A stretch of 64,000 bases of DNA. Source: Lepus europaeus. Its lineage: Eukaryota > Chordata > Mammalia > Lagomorpha > Leporidae. Positions 10,956 through 23,241 of the stretch are shown here, piece after piece. Where the stretch lies: NCBI RefSeq assembly GCF_033115175.1, contig NC_084845.1, positions 560,501-624,500 of the forward strand, in the 5' to 3' direction. Made by a program: the position numbers and the translations under genes. The first letter of the stretch is position 1; each line of letters starts with the position of its first letter. The notes beneath the pieces are model-generated. The model did not search any database. It had not been told where the DNA came from and saw only the letters and a program-made list of their open reading frames with translations.

Positions 10956-11918
10956 TCACCGATTATGGATTCTCTGGTGCTTAATGAGGCTAGAGTTATG
11001 GCTAAAGGATTTCCCACATTCAGTGCATTCGTAAGGTCTTTCTCCAGTGTGAACTCTCCTGTGTTTAATGAGGCTGGAGTTCTGAGTGAAGGATTTCCCA
11101 CACTCACTGCATTCATAAGGCCTGGATCCAGTGTGAACTCTCTGGTGTTTCTGGAGACTGGAACTGTAGGTAAAGAATTTCCCACATTGACTGCATTCAT
11201 AAGGCCTTTCTCCAGTGTGCACTCGCCGATGCTGAAGGAGGGCAGAGCTTTGGCTAAAGGATTTCCCACATTCGCTGCACTTAAAAGGTCTTTCTCCAGT
11301 GTGAACTCTGCGGTGTTCAATGAGGCTGGAGTTTTGACTAAATGATTTGCCACATTCACTGCATTTATAAGGCCTTGACCCACTATGAACTTTCTGGTGC
11401 TTTATGAGACTGGAATGATAGGTAAAAAATTTGCCGCATTCACTGCACTCATAAGGCCTTTCTCCAGTGTGAACACTTTGATGTTGGAGGAGTGCTGAAC
11501 TTTCACTGAAGGATTTCCCACACTCACTGCACTCATATGGTCTTTCTCCAGTGTGAACTCTCCGATGTTTAATGAGGTTGGACTTGTTGCTAAACAGTTT
11601 TCCACATTCCTCACATTCATGAGGTCGTACTCCAGTGTGAACTCTCCGGTGCTGAATGAGGCTAGAGCTCTGCCTAAAGGATTTCCCACACTCCCCACAC
11701 TCGTAAGGCTTTTCACCGGTGTGAACTCTCCAGTGGTCATTGAGGCTGTAGCTTTTGCTAAAAGACTTCCCACATTCACTGCACACATAGCATCGTTCTC
11801 TGGTGAGGGCTCTGTGATGCTGGACAAGTGTGTGTTCTCCACAGTTGTAATCAACTTTTCCACCGTGACAGATAACTCTACAACGGCCTCTGCTGTTTGA
11901 CTCCTCAGTACGAATGGC
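10956..11918 (-). CDS. Ten-finger C2H2 array (open segment of the broken ZNF)
   Basis: Ten consecutive fingers of the C-x2-C-x12-H-x3-H type, joined by TGEKPY/TGERPYE-like linkers. Variant linkers TGVRPHE, SGSRPYK and TGSRPYE also occur. One continuous frame runs from just after the TAG at 11919 to the stop at 10956. The finger before number one is a remnant: it has the first cysteine and the histidine half (LVQHHRAL) but lacks the middle. The lack of any stop or frameshift over about 960 nt contrasts with the four lesions in the preceding 270 nt. Confidence 0.85.
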   Translation of the reverse strand, partial: AIRTEESNSRGRCRVICHGGKVDYNCGEHTLVQHHRALTRERCYVCSECGKSFSKSYSLNDHWRVHTGEKPYECGECGKSFRQSSSLIQHRRVHTGVRPHECEECGKLFSNKSNLIKHRRVHTGERPYECSECGKSFSESSALLQHQSVHTGERPYECSECGKFFTYHSSLIKHQKVHSGSRPYKCSECGKSFSQNSSLIEHRRVHTGERPFKCSECGKSFSQSSALLQHRRVHTGERPYECSQCGKFFTYSSSLQKHQRVHTGSRPYECSECGKSFTQNSSLIKHRRVHTGERPYECTECGKSFSHNSSLIKHQRIHNR

Positions 11919-12010
11919 CTATTCAAGGATAAAGTTGCGGCTGGTTAGGGAGTCCTCCCCAACCTCCCTTCCAGTAAAGGGACCCCCTGACACACGGCAT
12001 GGATAGCTCC

Positions 12011-12309
12011 TCACAAGCAAGGCTCAGCCCACACTGCTGCTTCTGAAACCTTTCTCTCCACAGTGCTGAGTCTGGTGCTGATGCACACCTGCACTGAAAT
12101 ATGATCGCTTCCCCCAGGCCCCACACCTGCAAAGTTCCTGTCCAGCTTGTTCCCTGGAAAATGTCTCTCAAGATCAGGCCATATACCACACAAGGGCTGG
12201 GCCTCCTGGGGAGATGGACTTGCCTTGGAAGTCCTGATTTGGGACACTCCTTCTAAAGAAGCACTCTGCTCAGAAGGTACCTCCTCATCTTCCACTCCAT
12301 GCAAACAGC
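12011..12309 (-). pseudogene. Start of the ZNF last exon (linker), frameshifted
   Basis: The acceptor TTTTAG|GCTG places the exon start at 12309. The reading [14 protein letters not shown] follows the KRAB exon in frame. After about 12200, family-like text (GLILRDIF, then CGAWGK and GREVGED) appears in other frames. Confidence 0.75.
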
Positions 12310-13079
12310 CTAAAAGCAAGAAATGCTGGTGAAGTGACTGTGGTGGGACAGGGTAGCCTCTATATACATATGTGTCTGACAAACCCAGGAAGAAGTCCAT
12401 GGGATTGCTTGCAAGATGAGGGAGATGGATTCAGGTTGAGAATGAGGCATAGTGGGCTGTAAAACTCGAGGAATGGGAGAGAACTCACAAGGTAAAGAAC
12501 ACAACTCTGCTATGTGTTAAAGAGAAGAGAGATAGGATCTAAAACTCAATCCTCTGTCAACAGCATTTGGCAAAACCTTGTCTGCTGTACTGACATGTGA
12601 GTATTGTGTTAAATAGCATGTTCAGGCTCAAGAAAATACAACTCCAATAAAGCAGCTCATCTTCAAGGACTGTTTAGGAATGTGTGTGTGCTTCATGATA
12701 CAAAGGTAGAGGCCAATGGAGGGGAGCATGCAGATGGAGTAGTGAGAAAATCAGGTGAGACATGGGAGTCCAGAGATGTGGGGAATAGCTCCAGGCTAGA
12801 TACAAGGTAGTAAGTAGAGCTGACAAATGGGCATAGTGTCAGGAATGATAAAAGCAGAAATGAGCTGGGGCCACTGGTGTTGGCACCAACATACTAATCA
12901 CACAGAAGAGGTTTCTGGTGTGATTTGAACACAGTGCTGACATCCCATCCGCCCATACCACTCCTCAGGGCCAGGTGACCTCTGAGTCATCTTGCCATGG
13001 CTGGATTCACAGGCATCCTATGAACCTCTGAGGGCTACCTACTTTACTCTCAAGATAAACAGGGCAACACTCAGCCCAC

Positions 13080-13318
13080 ATCAGAGTACCTGGGTTCAAC
13101 ACCAGCTTCCTATGAATACACTCGCTGGGGCAGCAGTGATGGCCCAAGTAATTGGGTCCCTGCCACCCTAGTGGGAAATCTGGACTGATTTTGGGCCTCT
13201 GACTTTAGATTCAACTAGAGGCACTTCAAGCATCTGGGTAATGAACTAGCACAACATGGGAGTTCTCTTTGTCTCTTATCTCTTTGCTTCTCAAAACAGA
13301 AAAAAAAAAAAAAAAAAG
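13080..13318 (+). repeat. Old, diverged CSINE-like SINE
   Basis: Weak but ordered matches (gatggcccaagtaattgggt, gtgggaaatctgg, aatgaacta) end in a 17-A run. It lies in the intron of the zinc-finger gene. Confidence 0.5.
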
Positions 13319-13693
13319 ACACACACACAGAGGGAGAGGTACCTAGATGATCCAAATACTAAGAGAAAGACAAGACAAAAGAGCAGTCAGCGTTAGGAAA
13401 AAACTCAGTACATGGGACTCCACAGGAAAAAAACATAAATATTACAAAGGACACTTCAGAGGAAGGCCTTGCAGAACATAAGTGTGACCATGTCAGTGAG
13501 GGTGATTCCTCACATACCCAGGCTGTGAAAATGTCAGCTAAAAGATGGAAATACAGCCCGGGGCACAGGGGAACCTCAGATCTAGATAAAAACTTCTAGT
13601 CACGGAGAAGGCAAGGAAGGTGGGATCCTGTAAGACTCCTGACCCTGAATCTTTCCCAGCATGTTGCAAAGAAATATATGGTGGGGCTGCTCA

Positions 13694-14835
<1,142 letters not shown>

Positions 14836-15014
14836 TTTCTTTTGCTTTTTTTTGACAGGCAGAGTTAGAAAGTGAGACAGAGAGAAAGTGAGAGAAAGTG
14901 AGTGAGAGAGAGAAGAGGAGCAACCGGGACAGAATCCGGCGCCCCAACTGGGACTAGAACCTGGGGTGCCATTGCCGCAGGCGGAGGATTAGCCAAGTGA
15001 GCTGGGGTGCCGGC
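14836..15014 (-). repeat. CSINE with internal deletion, 14-bp target-site duplication
   Basis: Head and tail of a minus-strand gacaggcagag-type copy with the middle missing. The duplication caaccccaaatctt is at 14822-14835 and 15015-15028. Confidence 0.92.
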
Positions 15015-15642
15015 CAACCCCAAATCTTATGCAGACTTCCTGCCTGGTTCCATTCTTTGCCCCAGATTTAGCAAAAAGAATCCATGCCTTACTGTCAGAA
15101 CCTGTCTCTGTTTACCTAACACTCAAAGACCAGCCCCACTGGTTGCCCACTCCAGGTCAGATGACTCTCACGGGCTGAATGAAACACTTCAGACTTCATC
15201 AAAGTCATCACAGAATTCTGCTGATTCCACAGAACGATGAGTAGGCACCAGGTCCAGCCTGGGTGTCATCCTGCCTCAAATACAACTATGCATCTGCATC
15301 CATCTCACTCCACTCCTCCTCTGAAAGTCTACACCACTTGCCAAACTATTCCATCAGAGACGCTACCTCCATAGCCACTTACCTCCCTTATCCGAGTCTG
15401 TAAAGCCCAACGCCATCACCCATACATTCAATCAAGAGGCCCAGGCCTCGGCTCCCTAATACCCCTTCCAGGCAGTGTAACAGCTGTAACATCGGAACTG
15501 GAAATACTGCTTCTCCTAATGTGATCCACAGCCTACTCACCTTCGTCCTTAACCACCGTATCCTGGATGTCTCCATCCGCAACCACTTGCCAACTTTCCA
15601 GACCTATGTGTTTAGCTGCCCATCTAATACCACCATTCACTG

Positions 15643-15867
15643 TTTTTTTTTTTTTTTTTTTTTTGACAGGCAGAGTTAGACAGTGAGAAAGAGAGAGACA
15701 GAGAGAAAGGTCGCTTGGGCCATCCTCCACTGCCTTCCCGGGCCACAGCAGAGAGCTGGACTGGAAGAGAAGCAACCGGGACAGAATCCGGCACCCCAAC
15801 CGAGATTAGAACCCAGGGTGCCGGTGCCGCAGGCGGAGGATTAGCCTAGTGAGCCGTGGCGCCGACC
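15643..15867 (-). repeat. CSINE with internal deletion, 9-bp target-site duplication
   Basis: Minus-strand copy lacking part of its middle. The duplication cattcactg is at 15634-15642 and 15868-15876. Confidence 0.92.
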
Positions 15868-15879
15868 CATTCACTGGTT

Positions 15880-16480
15880 TCTGAAACACCTCACTTAATA
15901 TGATCAAATCAAGTGTTTTTCTTAACCCTTAATTCTCCATCTGTTTGTGAAGTTCGTATTCTTACAGCAGCTAAAACAAAAACCATGGGGTCCTGTTTTA
16001 CTCCTTCACTGTCTTATTCTAAATCCACACCCAGAAAGCAACCACATCTCCTGAGGCGTGACTATGGCCCACTAACCGTTACCTGGACACGGCATTAGCC
16101 TCCACCCTCTTCTTCCTGCCTCTCCTTTAACCTCACAGTCTGTTCTCCACTCTGCACACGATGGAGACTGTTAGGACTTTGGTAAGACCATGTCTCCCTT
16201 CTGACCCAAACTTCTCATTACCTACAGAATAGGCACTCAACTTCTCAGGCTGGCATTTAGTCCTGACTTCTCCCTACTAGTCATTCTTACCTAAAAGAAA
16301 GGAGTTTTCTAAGTTCTTGTACATTTCCCTTTAACCATTTCCACGGCGGACAGTGGACAGATGATTCCTATTTCTTAACCTTGGCTGTCAGAAGAGAACC
16401 CCCACATGTAACCTTTGACATGTAACCTTTGACCAAGGATCTTGGGCCTGGAGGAACAGTACTGAGGAGTCCAGGGCACC
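15880..16480 (-). other. Intron 1 of the zinc-finger gene, no feature seen
   Basis: Pyrimidine-rich unique sequence between the CSINE at 15643-15867 and the CpG island. Confidence 0.5.
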
Positions 16481-16499
16481 GCAATGCAGATCATAGTAG

Positions 16500-17470
16500 G
16501 TGGGGGTAGGGAGCCTTGCACCTTCTCCACGTTCCTGTGTAGGTTTCAAAAGCGCGCCTACAGCCACGGGAACCAAGGCGAGCCAGAGCTTAGAGGAATA
16601 CATCCAAGTGGCTCAACAGGCTCGCGACGCGTTGGGCTGGCTGTCACCTCCTGCCACCCGTGGGGCTCTGAAAAAGGATGCGACATCACGGCGCTTCAAT
16701 TTCCCGACGGCCCCTTGCACTCTGTTCCTCCTCTGAACAGTCTCCGGTAGTTTTAAAACTCTCACCGAGACGGCCTCTCCTTTGTCCCCAACCCCCCCCA
16801 GGCCTCTACCGTCCACAGAACAACCTTCATCCAGAAGAGACTCTGCTTCTTTATCGTTGTCCGGGGCAGGGGGCAGACCTCGGGTTTTCCAAATCCCCCC
16901 CCCGCCTCAGTCGCACCCCAAGCCTTTGCACAACCCAGTAAACACGCCCACCGCACACCACAGGTGCCGGCGGATACAGCGACCCCGGCCCAACACACGC
17001 TCTCCGGGACACCACGTTCGGGACTGCAGTGACGTGGGCGGGCGCCGCACTCGGAGCTGCAGGGCTCGGCCCGGCGAGGGCCCGCCAGACACAGCACTGA
17101 CCTGAGCGCGGTCCCGCCGCGCGCCTGGCGCCATTGAACTCTGCGGGCGAAGCGGGAACTTGGGCGCGGGGCTCAGGTAACACCTTCTCAGTCCCTCTCC
17201 TCCGACCGGGCTGCGCGCCCCAGTCTCTGAACCAGTGAACACACCCGAGATAAACCACTAAGGCCTCCAAGAGGCGGACGCCGGAAGTCCCGCCCCTCTT
17301 TTTGTGCCTCACTGAGAATTTTCCGTTTTCTGACTCTCATTGGCTCGGTCTAAACGCCGAGCGGCGCGGAGCATTCTGGGTAATGTAGTTTCACTCATTC
17401 CGAGGCCGGAAAACGGTGCTGTCAGCTCCCACCTGGAACAAAGGCTGAACTCCGGAGGTGAGGGCGCTGG
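16500..17470 (-). promoter_or_regulatory. CpG-island promoter of the KRAB zinc-finger gene
   Basis: CpG-dense stretch around the first exon. Upstream of the ATG (minus strand) lie a CCAAT (17339-17343) and, at 17371-17391, the complement of an ACTACAtTaCCCAGAATGC element. That resembles the ZNF143/THAP11 composite site common at KRAB-ZNF promoters (family knowledge). No TATA box is seen. The start site probably lies between about 17140 and 17330. Confidence 0.75.
17102..17134 (-). CDS. First coding exon of the zinc-finger gene (11 codons)
   Basis: ATG at 17134 within an open exon ending CTCAG|GTCAGTG. It encodes MAPGARRDRAQ, the short start typical of this family, and hands over in phase 0 to the KRAB exon. 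The 5' UTR extends upstream into the CpG island. Confidence 0.8.
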
Positions 17471-17825
17471 GGATGGGTGCTCAAGTCCTAGGGCAGGGGA
17501 GGGAGTCTGAACCAAACAGCACACCTGAGGAATTCTGTCTGCAACTTATTACCCATGTGTGGAAATCTATTATTTCAAACTCCATAAAGTTCTATATGCT
17601 CCACAGAGACTACCAATCCAAAAACGTGTGAATATTATTTGACTCACTCAGACACAAAAATCTGTGCACTGGTAGGGAAGCTGACAAACACTGCTGTGTT
17701 CCAATTAAAATACATGCACTCTGAGGCGCTGAAGCTACCTTCCCAGTTTGTTTTCTACCAGAGACAAGAGAAAAAATATCCCAGATAGTGTGTCTTAATT
17801 AATTCTCTGTTGCTGTTTAGCACAA

Positions 17826-18822
17826 TACTGATATCGGAATTTGACCCCTTAAAAATATATGGGAATGTGGCCCCTTTCAAGTTCCCCAGCAGTCCCATCT
17901 GGGGTGCCACCTATGTTATCGGAATTTGGGGTGCCATATGATATCACCATATGCTTATTAATAAATCCCCAATATTAATAAGCACAAGTGGGTTCTTGCC
18001 TAATATTTAGAGAAGAATTCTAAATGCCAGAATAAATAACAAGGCAACATGGTACATTTAAAGCTTTTTTTTTTTTTTTTTGACAGGCAGAGTGGATAGT
18101 GAGAGAGAGAGAGACAGAGAGAAAGGTCTTCCTTTTTGCCGCTGGTTCACCCTCCAATGGCCGCTGCGGCCGGCGCATCGCACTGATCCGAAGCCAGGAG
18201 CCAGGTGCTTCTCCTGGTCTCCCATGCGGGTGCAGGGCCCAAGGACCTGGGCCATCCTCCACTGCCTTTCTGGGCCATAGCAGAGAGCTGGCCTGGAAGA
18301 GGGGCAACCGGGATAGAATCCGGCGCCCCAACCGGGACTAGAACCCGGTGTGCCGGTGCCGCAAGGCGGAGGATTAGCCTGTTAAACCACGGCGCCGGCC
18401 ACATTTAAAGCTTTTATTTAGTGAGAAAGATGCACAGGAGAGTGAGAGCTTTATCTAAGAGAGAGAGGGGTAAATCTGGGTTCATAAGAGTACCAGGAAC
18501 CAGCCATGTGGAAGAGCATCTAGACCCGGAAGCCTAGGGCAGGTAGGCCAGGAAGCCTAGGGTGGGTAGCCCAGGAAGTCTAGGGTGCATGGTTACAGCC
18601 AGCCCCCTCCTGGCAAGAGGCCAGGACGAGGGAGGGAGGAAAGGATAGACACACCCTGTTCCAGGTTTTTAATTCACTCTCAAAGGGGAGTGTTTAATTA
18701 ACATGGTGCACAGGTGTGGCCAGGTAGGGGCCTGAGGCCACACAGGGGTGTGGTGAAGGCGTGGTCTTCCAGCTCACAGACCTGATCAATTTTAACCTGT
18801 GTGTCTACTTCAATACCACACA
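17826..18822 (-). mobile_element. ERV LTR with PBS and a stub of internal sequence
   Basis: Minus-strand LTR of about 560 bp net. It starts TGTGTGGTATTG at 18822 and ends AAATTCCGATAACA at 17914. An AATAAA lies near 18411-18419. Beyond it, 17909-17892 reads TGGCACCCCAGATGGGAC, an imperfect lysine-tRNA-type primer-binding site. About 60 nt further on, an LTR-end-like string (AAATTCCGATATCA, about 17826-17840) recurs, so almost all of the provirus is missing. The CSINE at 18069-18400 is a later insertion. Confidence 0.6.
18069..18400 (-). repeat. CSINE inside the LTR, 15-bp target-site duplication
   Basis: The duplication acatttaaagctttt is at 18054-18068 and 18401-18415. The body is full-length and little diverged. 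Confidence 0.95.
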
Positions 18823-19385
18823 GACTGAGTTTTACCAAAAGGCTTACTTTGGTTTCTGCTTCTGGAGGCCCAGAGTCGAGGCTAAACATCTGTCGAAGGC
18901 CTTCTTGCTGGCAGAGTCTTGCAGGAATCAGGGAGTGACCATGTGTGTCTGTCTCTCCTCTGGTCTCTCCCTCTTATAAAGCCACCGGTAATTCAATCAT
19001 AAGGCTCAACCCCCAGTGACCTTATTTAATCTTAATCACCCCCCCCCCCTGCTGCCAACACCGAAGTTTCTACCCTTTTAATAATTTACAATGAGAATTA
19101 AATTTCAGCACATGAACCCTTGGGGGACTTAAATTGAAGTCACAGCACAATGGTGTGATGGTGCCTTCTTCAGAGAAAGGAGAAATGTTGGGTCTTGCTG
19201 AAGCCTCATAGAAAGGACTTGTTTGTCTTTCCCATGGAGAACTTCTTTTCTGTTTGCATAGTCAGTTATTGAGTTAAATTAATTAAGTAACACTTTCTCA
19301 TATTTAATAATACTTGACACCTTAGGTATATTCAGTTCCTTTTAGGAGCTTATCAATTTTTTGAAAAATGAGCAACTAATAGCTA

Positions 19386-19552
19386 TGCTTCAGATCGGCA
19401 CAGCTCCAGCCGTTGCAGCCAGTTGAGGAGTGAAGCAGCAGATGGAGAGGTTGGAAGACCAACCTCTCTCTCTCTCTCTCTCTCTCTACCTCTCCTTCTC
19501 TTTCTGTGTAACTCTTTCAAATAAATAAGTAAATCTTTTAAAAAGAGACAAA
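19386..19552 (+). repeat. CSINE 3' half
   Basis: Starts at cttcagatcggcacagctcc and ends after aaataaataagtaaatctttt. Confidence 0.85.
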
Positions 19553-19619
19553 TATTTTCAGAGTTGTTAAAACCATAAGACACAGCCAAATGTTCTTTAA
19601 CAGAAATCCACGTTAGCTA

Positions 19620-19906
19620 TAAAAACTCGGGCACAGGCATTGGCACGGCAGTTAAGTCACTGCTTGGGACACCGCATCCCATATCCGAGCTCCTGGTTTG
19701 AACCCTGCTCCTTTGCTTCAGATGCAGCTTCCTGTTGCTGCACGTCCTGGGAAAGTAGTAGATGGCTCAAGTACACGGGAGAACTGGATTGAGTTCCAGT
19801 CTCCTGGCTTTAGTCAGGCCCAACCCTGATTGTTGGAGACATTTGGGGAGAGAAACATTGGATAGCAAACATCTCTCTCTCTCTCAAATAAAATGAAAAT
19901 AAATAA
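19620..19906 (+). repeat. Diverged CSINE
   Basis: Recognisable by cattggcacggcagttaag, catcccatatccgag and an A-rich tail. The body is diverged. Confidence 0.75.
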
Positions 19907-20027
19907 AAACATCAAGATTCAAATAGGTTCAGCATCAAGGTGTGGAGAAAGATGTGAGGGATCTTAAGTTCATAGCAAATGCATCGAAAAAATATGCACA
20001 TTTTACAGTTTTTGGCACCAAAACACC

Positions 20028-20349
20028 TTTTTTTTTTTTAAAGATTTATTTGAAAGACAGAGTTACAGAGAGGTAGAGACAGAGAGAGAGAGAGGTCTTC
20101 CATCTGCTGGTTCACTCCCCAATGGCTGCAACAGCCGGAGCTGCGCCAACCGAAGCCAGGAGCCAGGAGCTTCTTCCAGGTCTCCCATGTGGGTGCAGGG
20201 GCCCAAGGACTTGGCCATCTTTTGCTTCCCCAGGCCATAGCAGAGAGATGGATTGGAAGAGGAGCAGCCAGGAACTCGAACCCGCACCGTTATGGGATGC
20301 CAGCCCTTCAGGCCAGAGCTTTAACCCACTGTACCACAGAGCCGGCCCC
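20028..20349 (-). repeat. CSINE
   Basis: Minus-strand copy ending gagccggcccc. Caaaacacc before it and caaatacacc after it are probably a decayed target-site duplication. Confidence 0.93.
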
Positions 20350-20404
20350 CAAATACACCGGCTGACCCCAGTAATTCTCTACCCAGGGTGTGGGTATTTA
20401 AAGT

Positions 20405-20670
20405 CAGGGCAGGTTTGAGCGTTTAGCCTAGTGGTTAAGACGCAGGTTAAGATGGCCAAATTCCTTTACCCAACCACCTGGTTTCCTTACCTGGCTCCCA
20501 CTTCCTGATAATGTGGACCGTGCCAAGCAGTGGTGATAGCTCAAGAAATTGAGTTTCTGCCGCCCTCATGGGAGACCTGGATTGGGTTCTTGGCTTCCGG
20601 GTTTTGCGGGCATTTGGGGAGTGAGCCAGTAGATGAGAACACACATACTTTCTCTACCTCTCAAATGAAT
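20405..20670 (+). repeat. Old, strongly diverged CSINE-like SINE
   Basis: Head gcgtttagcctagtggttaa and tail caaatgaataaaaac frame a poorly conserved body with the typical order of blocks. Confidence 0.5.
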
Positions 20671-20679
20671 AAAAACAAA

Positions 20680-21240
20680 ATGAATATTTCTAGTGAAATT
20701 GGAAGGGCATAATGTCGTTTGTTCATCATGTAAAGCCTGCTTTGGATTTCTGCCTGTGCTTGCTGAGCTCTTAGGAGTCTGTGACTGCAGAGATAAAGGG
20801 TGTGCTAGGAGGAGAAGGAACAGCCAGGGAAAGCCTCGCTGGACCCCTGGGCGCTGGTCGTGTTGGCACGGAGGTGAGCAGTACACTATTATGAGAGTTA
20901 AAGAACCTGTGTGACAGGGGTCTGACCGGGACCACCTACCACGCTGCGATGGTTATGTTTGCCTCTCCCTGATCACAAGATAAGAACCCAGCTGGTGATG
21001 GAACCTTGGCGACATCACCCCCATACACGCCTGTTGCATGATTGTGGACATGGAGCTAACTCAGTTTCCGTTAAACGCTGACCCTTTCATGGAGAGGTTG
21101 GATGTTACTGTCCTAGCCTGCCAACACTCTCTGGTTGCTAGCATTTCCCTCTTTTCCCCATCCTCTTCCTGTGTTACTGATTTCTGTTACAGTAGGTACG
21201 TGATTTCAGGCTTAGTAACAGTATCTGTGTCTTTTTTTTT
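20680..21240. other. Intergenic DNA, no feature recognised
   Basis: No exon signals or repeats identified between the SINE and the L1 cluster. Confidence 0.45.
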
Positions 21241-21245
21241 TTTTA

Positions 21246-21645
21246 ATTTCTACAAAGTCATTTTTAAAATTTTTTTAAAGCTTTTATTTAATGAATATAA
21301 ATTTCCAAAGTACAGCTTATGGATTACAATGGCTTCCCCCCCCATAACATCCCTCCCACCCACAACCCTCCCCTTTCTCGCTCTCTCTCCCCTTCCATTC
21401 ACATCAAGATTCATTTTCAATTCTCTTTATATACAGAAAATCAGTCTAGTATATATAAAGTAAAGATTTCAACAGTTTGCCCTCACATAGCAACACAAAG
21501 TGAAAAATACTGTTGGAGTACTAGTTATAGCATTAAATCACAGTGTACAGCACATTAATGACAGAGATATTACATGATATTTAAAAAAAATTGATTTAAT
21601 TTTCTGTGTAATTTCCAATTTAACACCAAGTTTTTTTTCATTTTC
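21246..21645 (-). mobile_element. L1 3' end, 5'-truncated (first of three)
   Basis: Minus-strand rabbit-type L1 tail: aacttttatttaatgaatat, cttatggattacaatggctt, then a C-rich block. Truncated after about 350 bp. Confidence 0.85.
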
Positions 21646-21647
21646 TT

Positions 21648-22050
21648 TTTTTTAACTTTTATTTAATGAATATAAATTTCCAAAGTACAGCTTATGGATT
21701 ACAATGGCTTCCCCCCCCCCATAACTTCCCTCCCACCCGCAACCCTCCCCTTTCCTGCTCCCTCTCCCCTTCCATTCACATCAAGATTCATTTTCAATTC
21801 TCTTTATATACAGAAGATCAGTTCAGTATATATTAAGCAAAGATTTCAACAGTTTGTACCCACATAGAAACACAAAGTGAAAAATACTGTTGGAGTACTA
21901 GTTATAGCACTAAATAACAGTGTACAGCACATTAAACACAGAGATCCTACATGATATTTTAAAAAAATTAATTAATTTTATATGCGATTTCCAATTTAAC
22001 ACCAGGTTTTTTTTTTCATTTTCAATTATTTTTTTTAAATTTTTATTTAT
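21648..22050 (-). mobile_element. L1 3' end, 5'-truncated (second of three)
   Basis: Same tail sequence again in the same orientation, directly next to the previous one and similarly truncated. Confidence 0.85.
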
Positions 22051-22057
22051 TTATTTA

Positions 22058-22917
22058 TTTTTTACTTTTATTTAATGAATATAAATTTCCAGTGTACAGC
22101 TTATGGATTACAATGGCTTCCCTCTCCCATAACTTCCCTCCCACCTGCAACCCTCCCCTCTCCCACTCCCTCTCCCCTTCCATTTGCATCAAGATTCATT
22201 TTCAATTCTCTTTATATACAGAAGATCAATTTAGTATAAAGATTTCAACAGTTTGCACCCACATAGAAACACAAAGTGAAACATACTGTTTGAGTACTAG
22301 TTATAGCATTAAATCAAAATGTACAGCACATTAAGGACAGAGATCCCACATGAGGAGCAAGTGCACAGTGGCTCCTGTTGTTGACCCAACAGATTGATAC
22401 TCTAGTTTATGGCGCCAGTAACCACCCTAGGCTCTCGTCATGAGTTGCCAAGGCTATGGAAGCCTTCCAAGTTTGCCGACTCTGATCATATTTAGACAAG
22501 GTCATAAAAGACAGAGTGAGGATAGTAACCAATGATCCTAAGAGTGGCATTAACCAGGTCTGAACAATTATACAGCATTAAGTGGGCAAGAGGACCATCA
22601 GTACACACAGGTTAGGAGTAGAGCCATTGGTGGTAGAGTAGAGGTTATGATTACAAAGGAATGAGGCCCAAGTGTGCTAGACAGGGTCTAGAACAAAGGA
22701 CAGAGTCATTATTAGAGGAGCTAAGAAAGGTGCTGTCTAAGCTACAATTAAGTTTTCTGACTGAGAGGCAAATAGAACCTGATAGAAGGGGCTTGATAAT
22801 AATCTGGTGGGCTTTAGGCCTTGTAAGTTAAGAGGCCCAGACCTATCTATCTATCTCTTCACATGGGGTATATCCTAAGGGAGGTGTGAACCTCCTGGGG
22901 GAAGGCACTCTGTTGAC
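22058..22917 (-). mobile_element. Chimeric L1 3' region (third of three)
   Basis: Begins with the L1 tail, then continues for about 450 bp more. It matches 31780-32630 of the large L1-like element in reverse complement, including its non-L1 part (see findings). 5'-truncated at ctctgttgact, about 22917. Confidence 0.88.
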
Positions 22918-22961
22918 TGGATTGTAAACATCAATGATACAGATTCACTCATCTAACAGAT

Positions 22962-23241
22962 TTTTTTTTTTTTGACAGAGTGGATAGTGAGAGAGAGAGA
23001 CAGAGAGGAAGGTCTTCCTTTTTTCCGTTGGTTCACCCTCCAATGGCCGTTGCAGCCAGTGCACCACACCAATCCGAAGCCAGGAGCCAGGTGCTTCTCC
23101 TGGTCTCCCATGCGGGTGCAGGGCCCAAGGACTTGGGCCATCCTCCACTGCCTTCCCGGGCCATAGCAGAGAGCTGGCCTGGAAGAGGGGCAACCGGGAT
23201 AGAATCTGGCGCCCCAACCGGGACTAGAACCCGGTGTGCCG
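22962..23241 (-). repeat. CSINE, left part (split by the CWF19L2 retrocopy)
   Basis: Minus-strand gacagagtgg-type copy running up to ctagaacccggtgtgccg. Its remaining head is at 32689-32732. Confidence 0.95.

Noticed and set aside
10938-11345. Plus-strand frames over the zinc-finger exon
   Set aside because: Periodic antisense shadows of the C2H2 array.
10956-11786. Tandem repeats at 84-bp spacing that could suggest an array
   Set aside because: Explained fully by consecutive C2H2 finger codons and their linkers.
11402-11926. 174-residue minus-strand frame overlapping the finger array
   Set aside because: Shifted-frame reading of the repeated fingers (periodic VNVGNP-like pattern), not a second protein.
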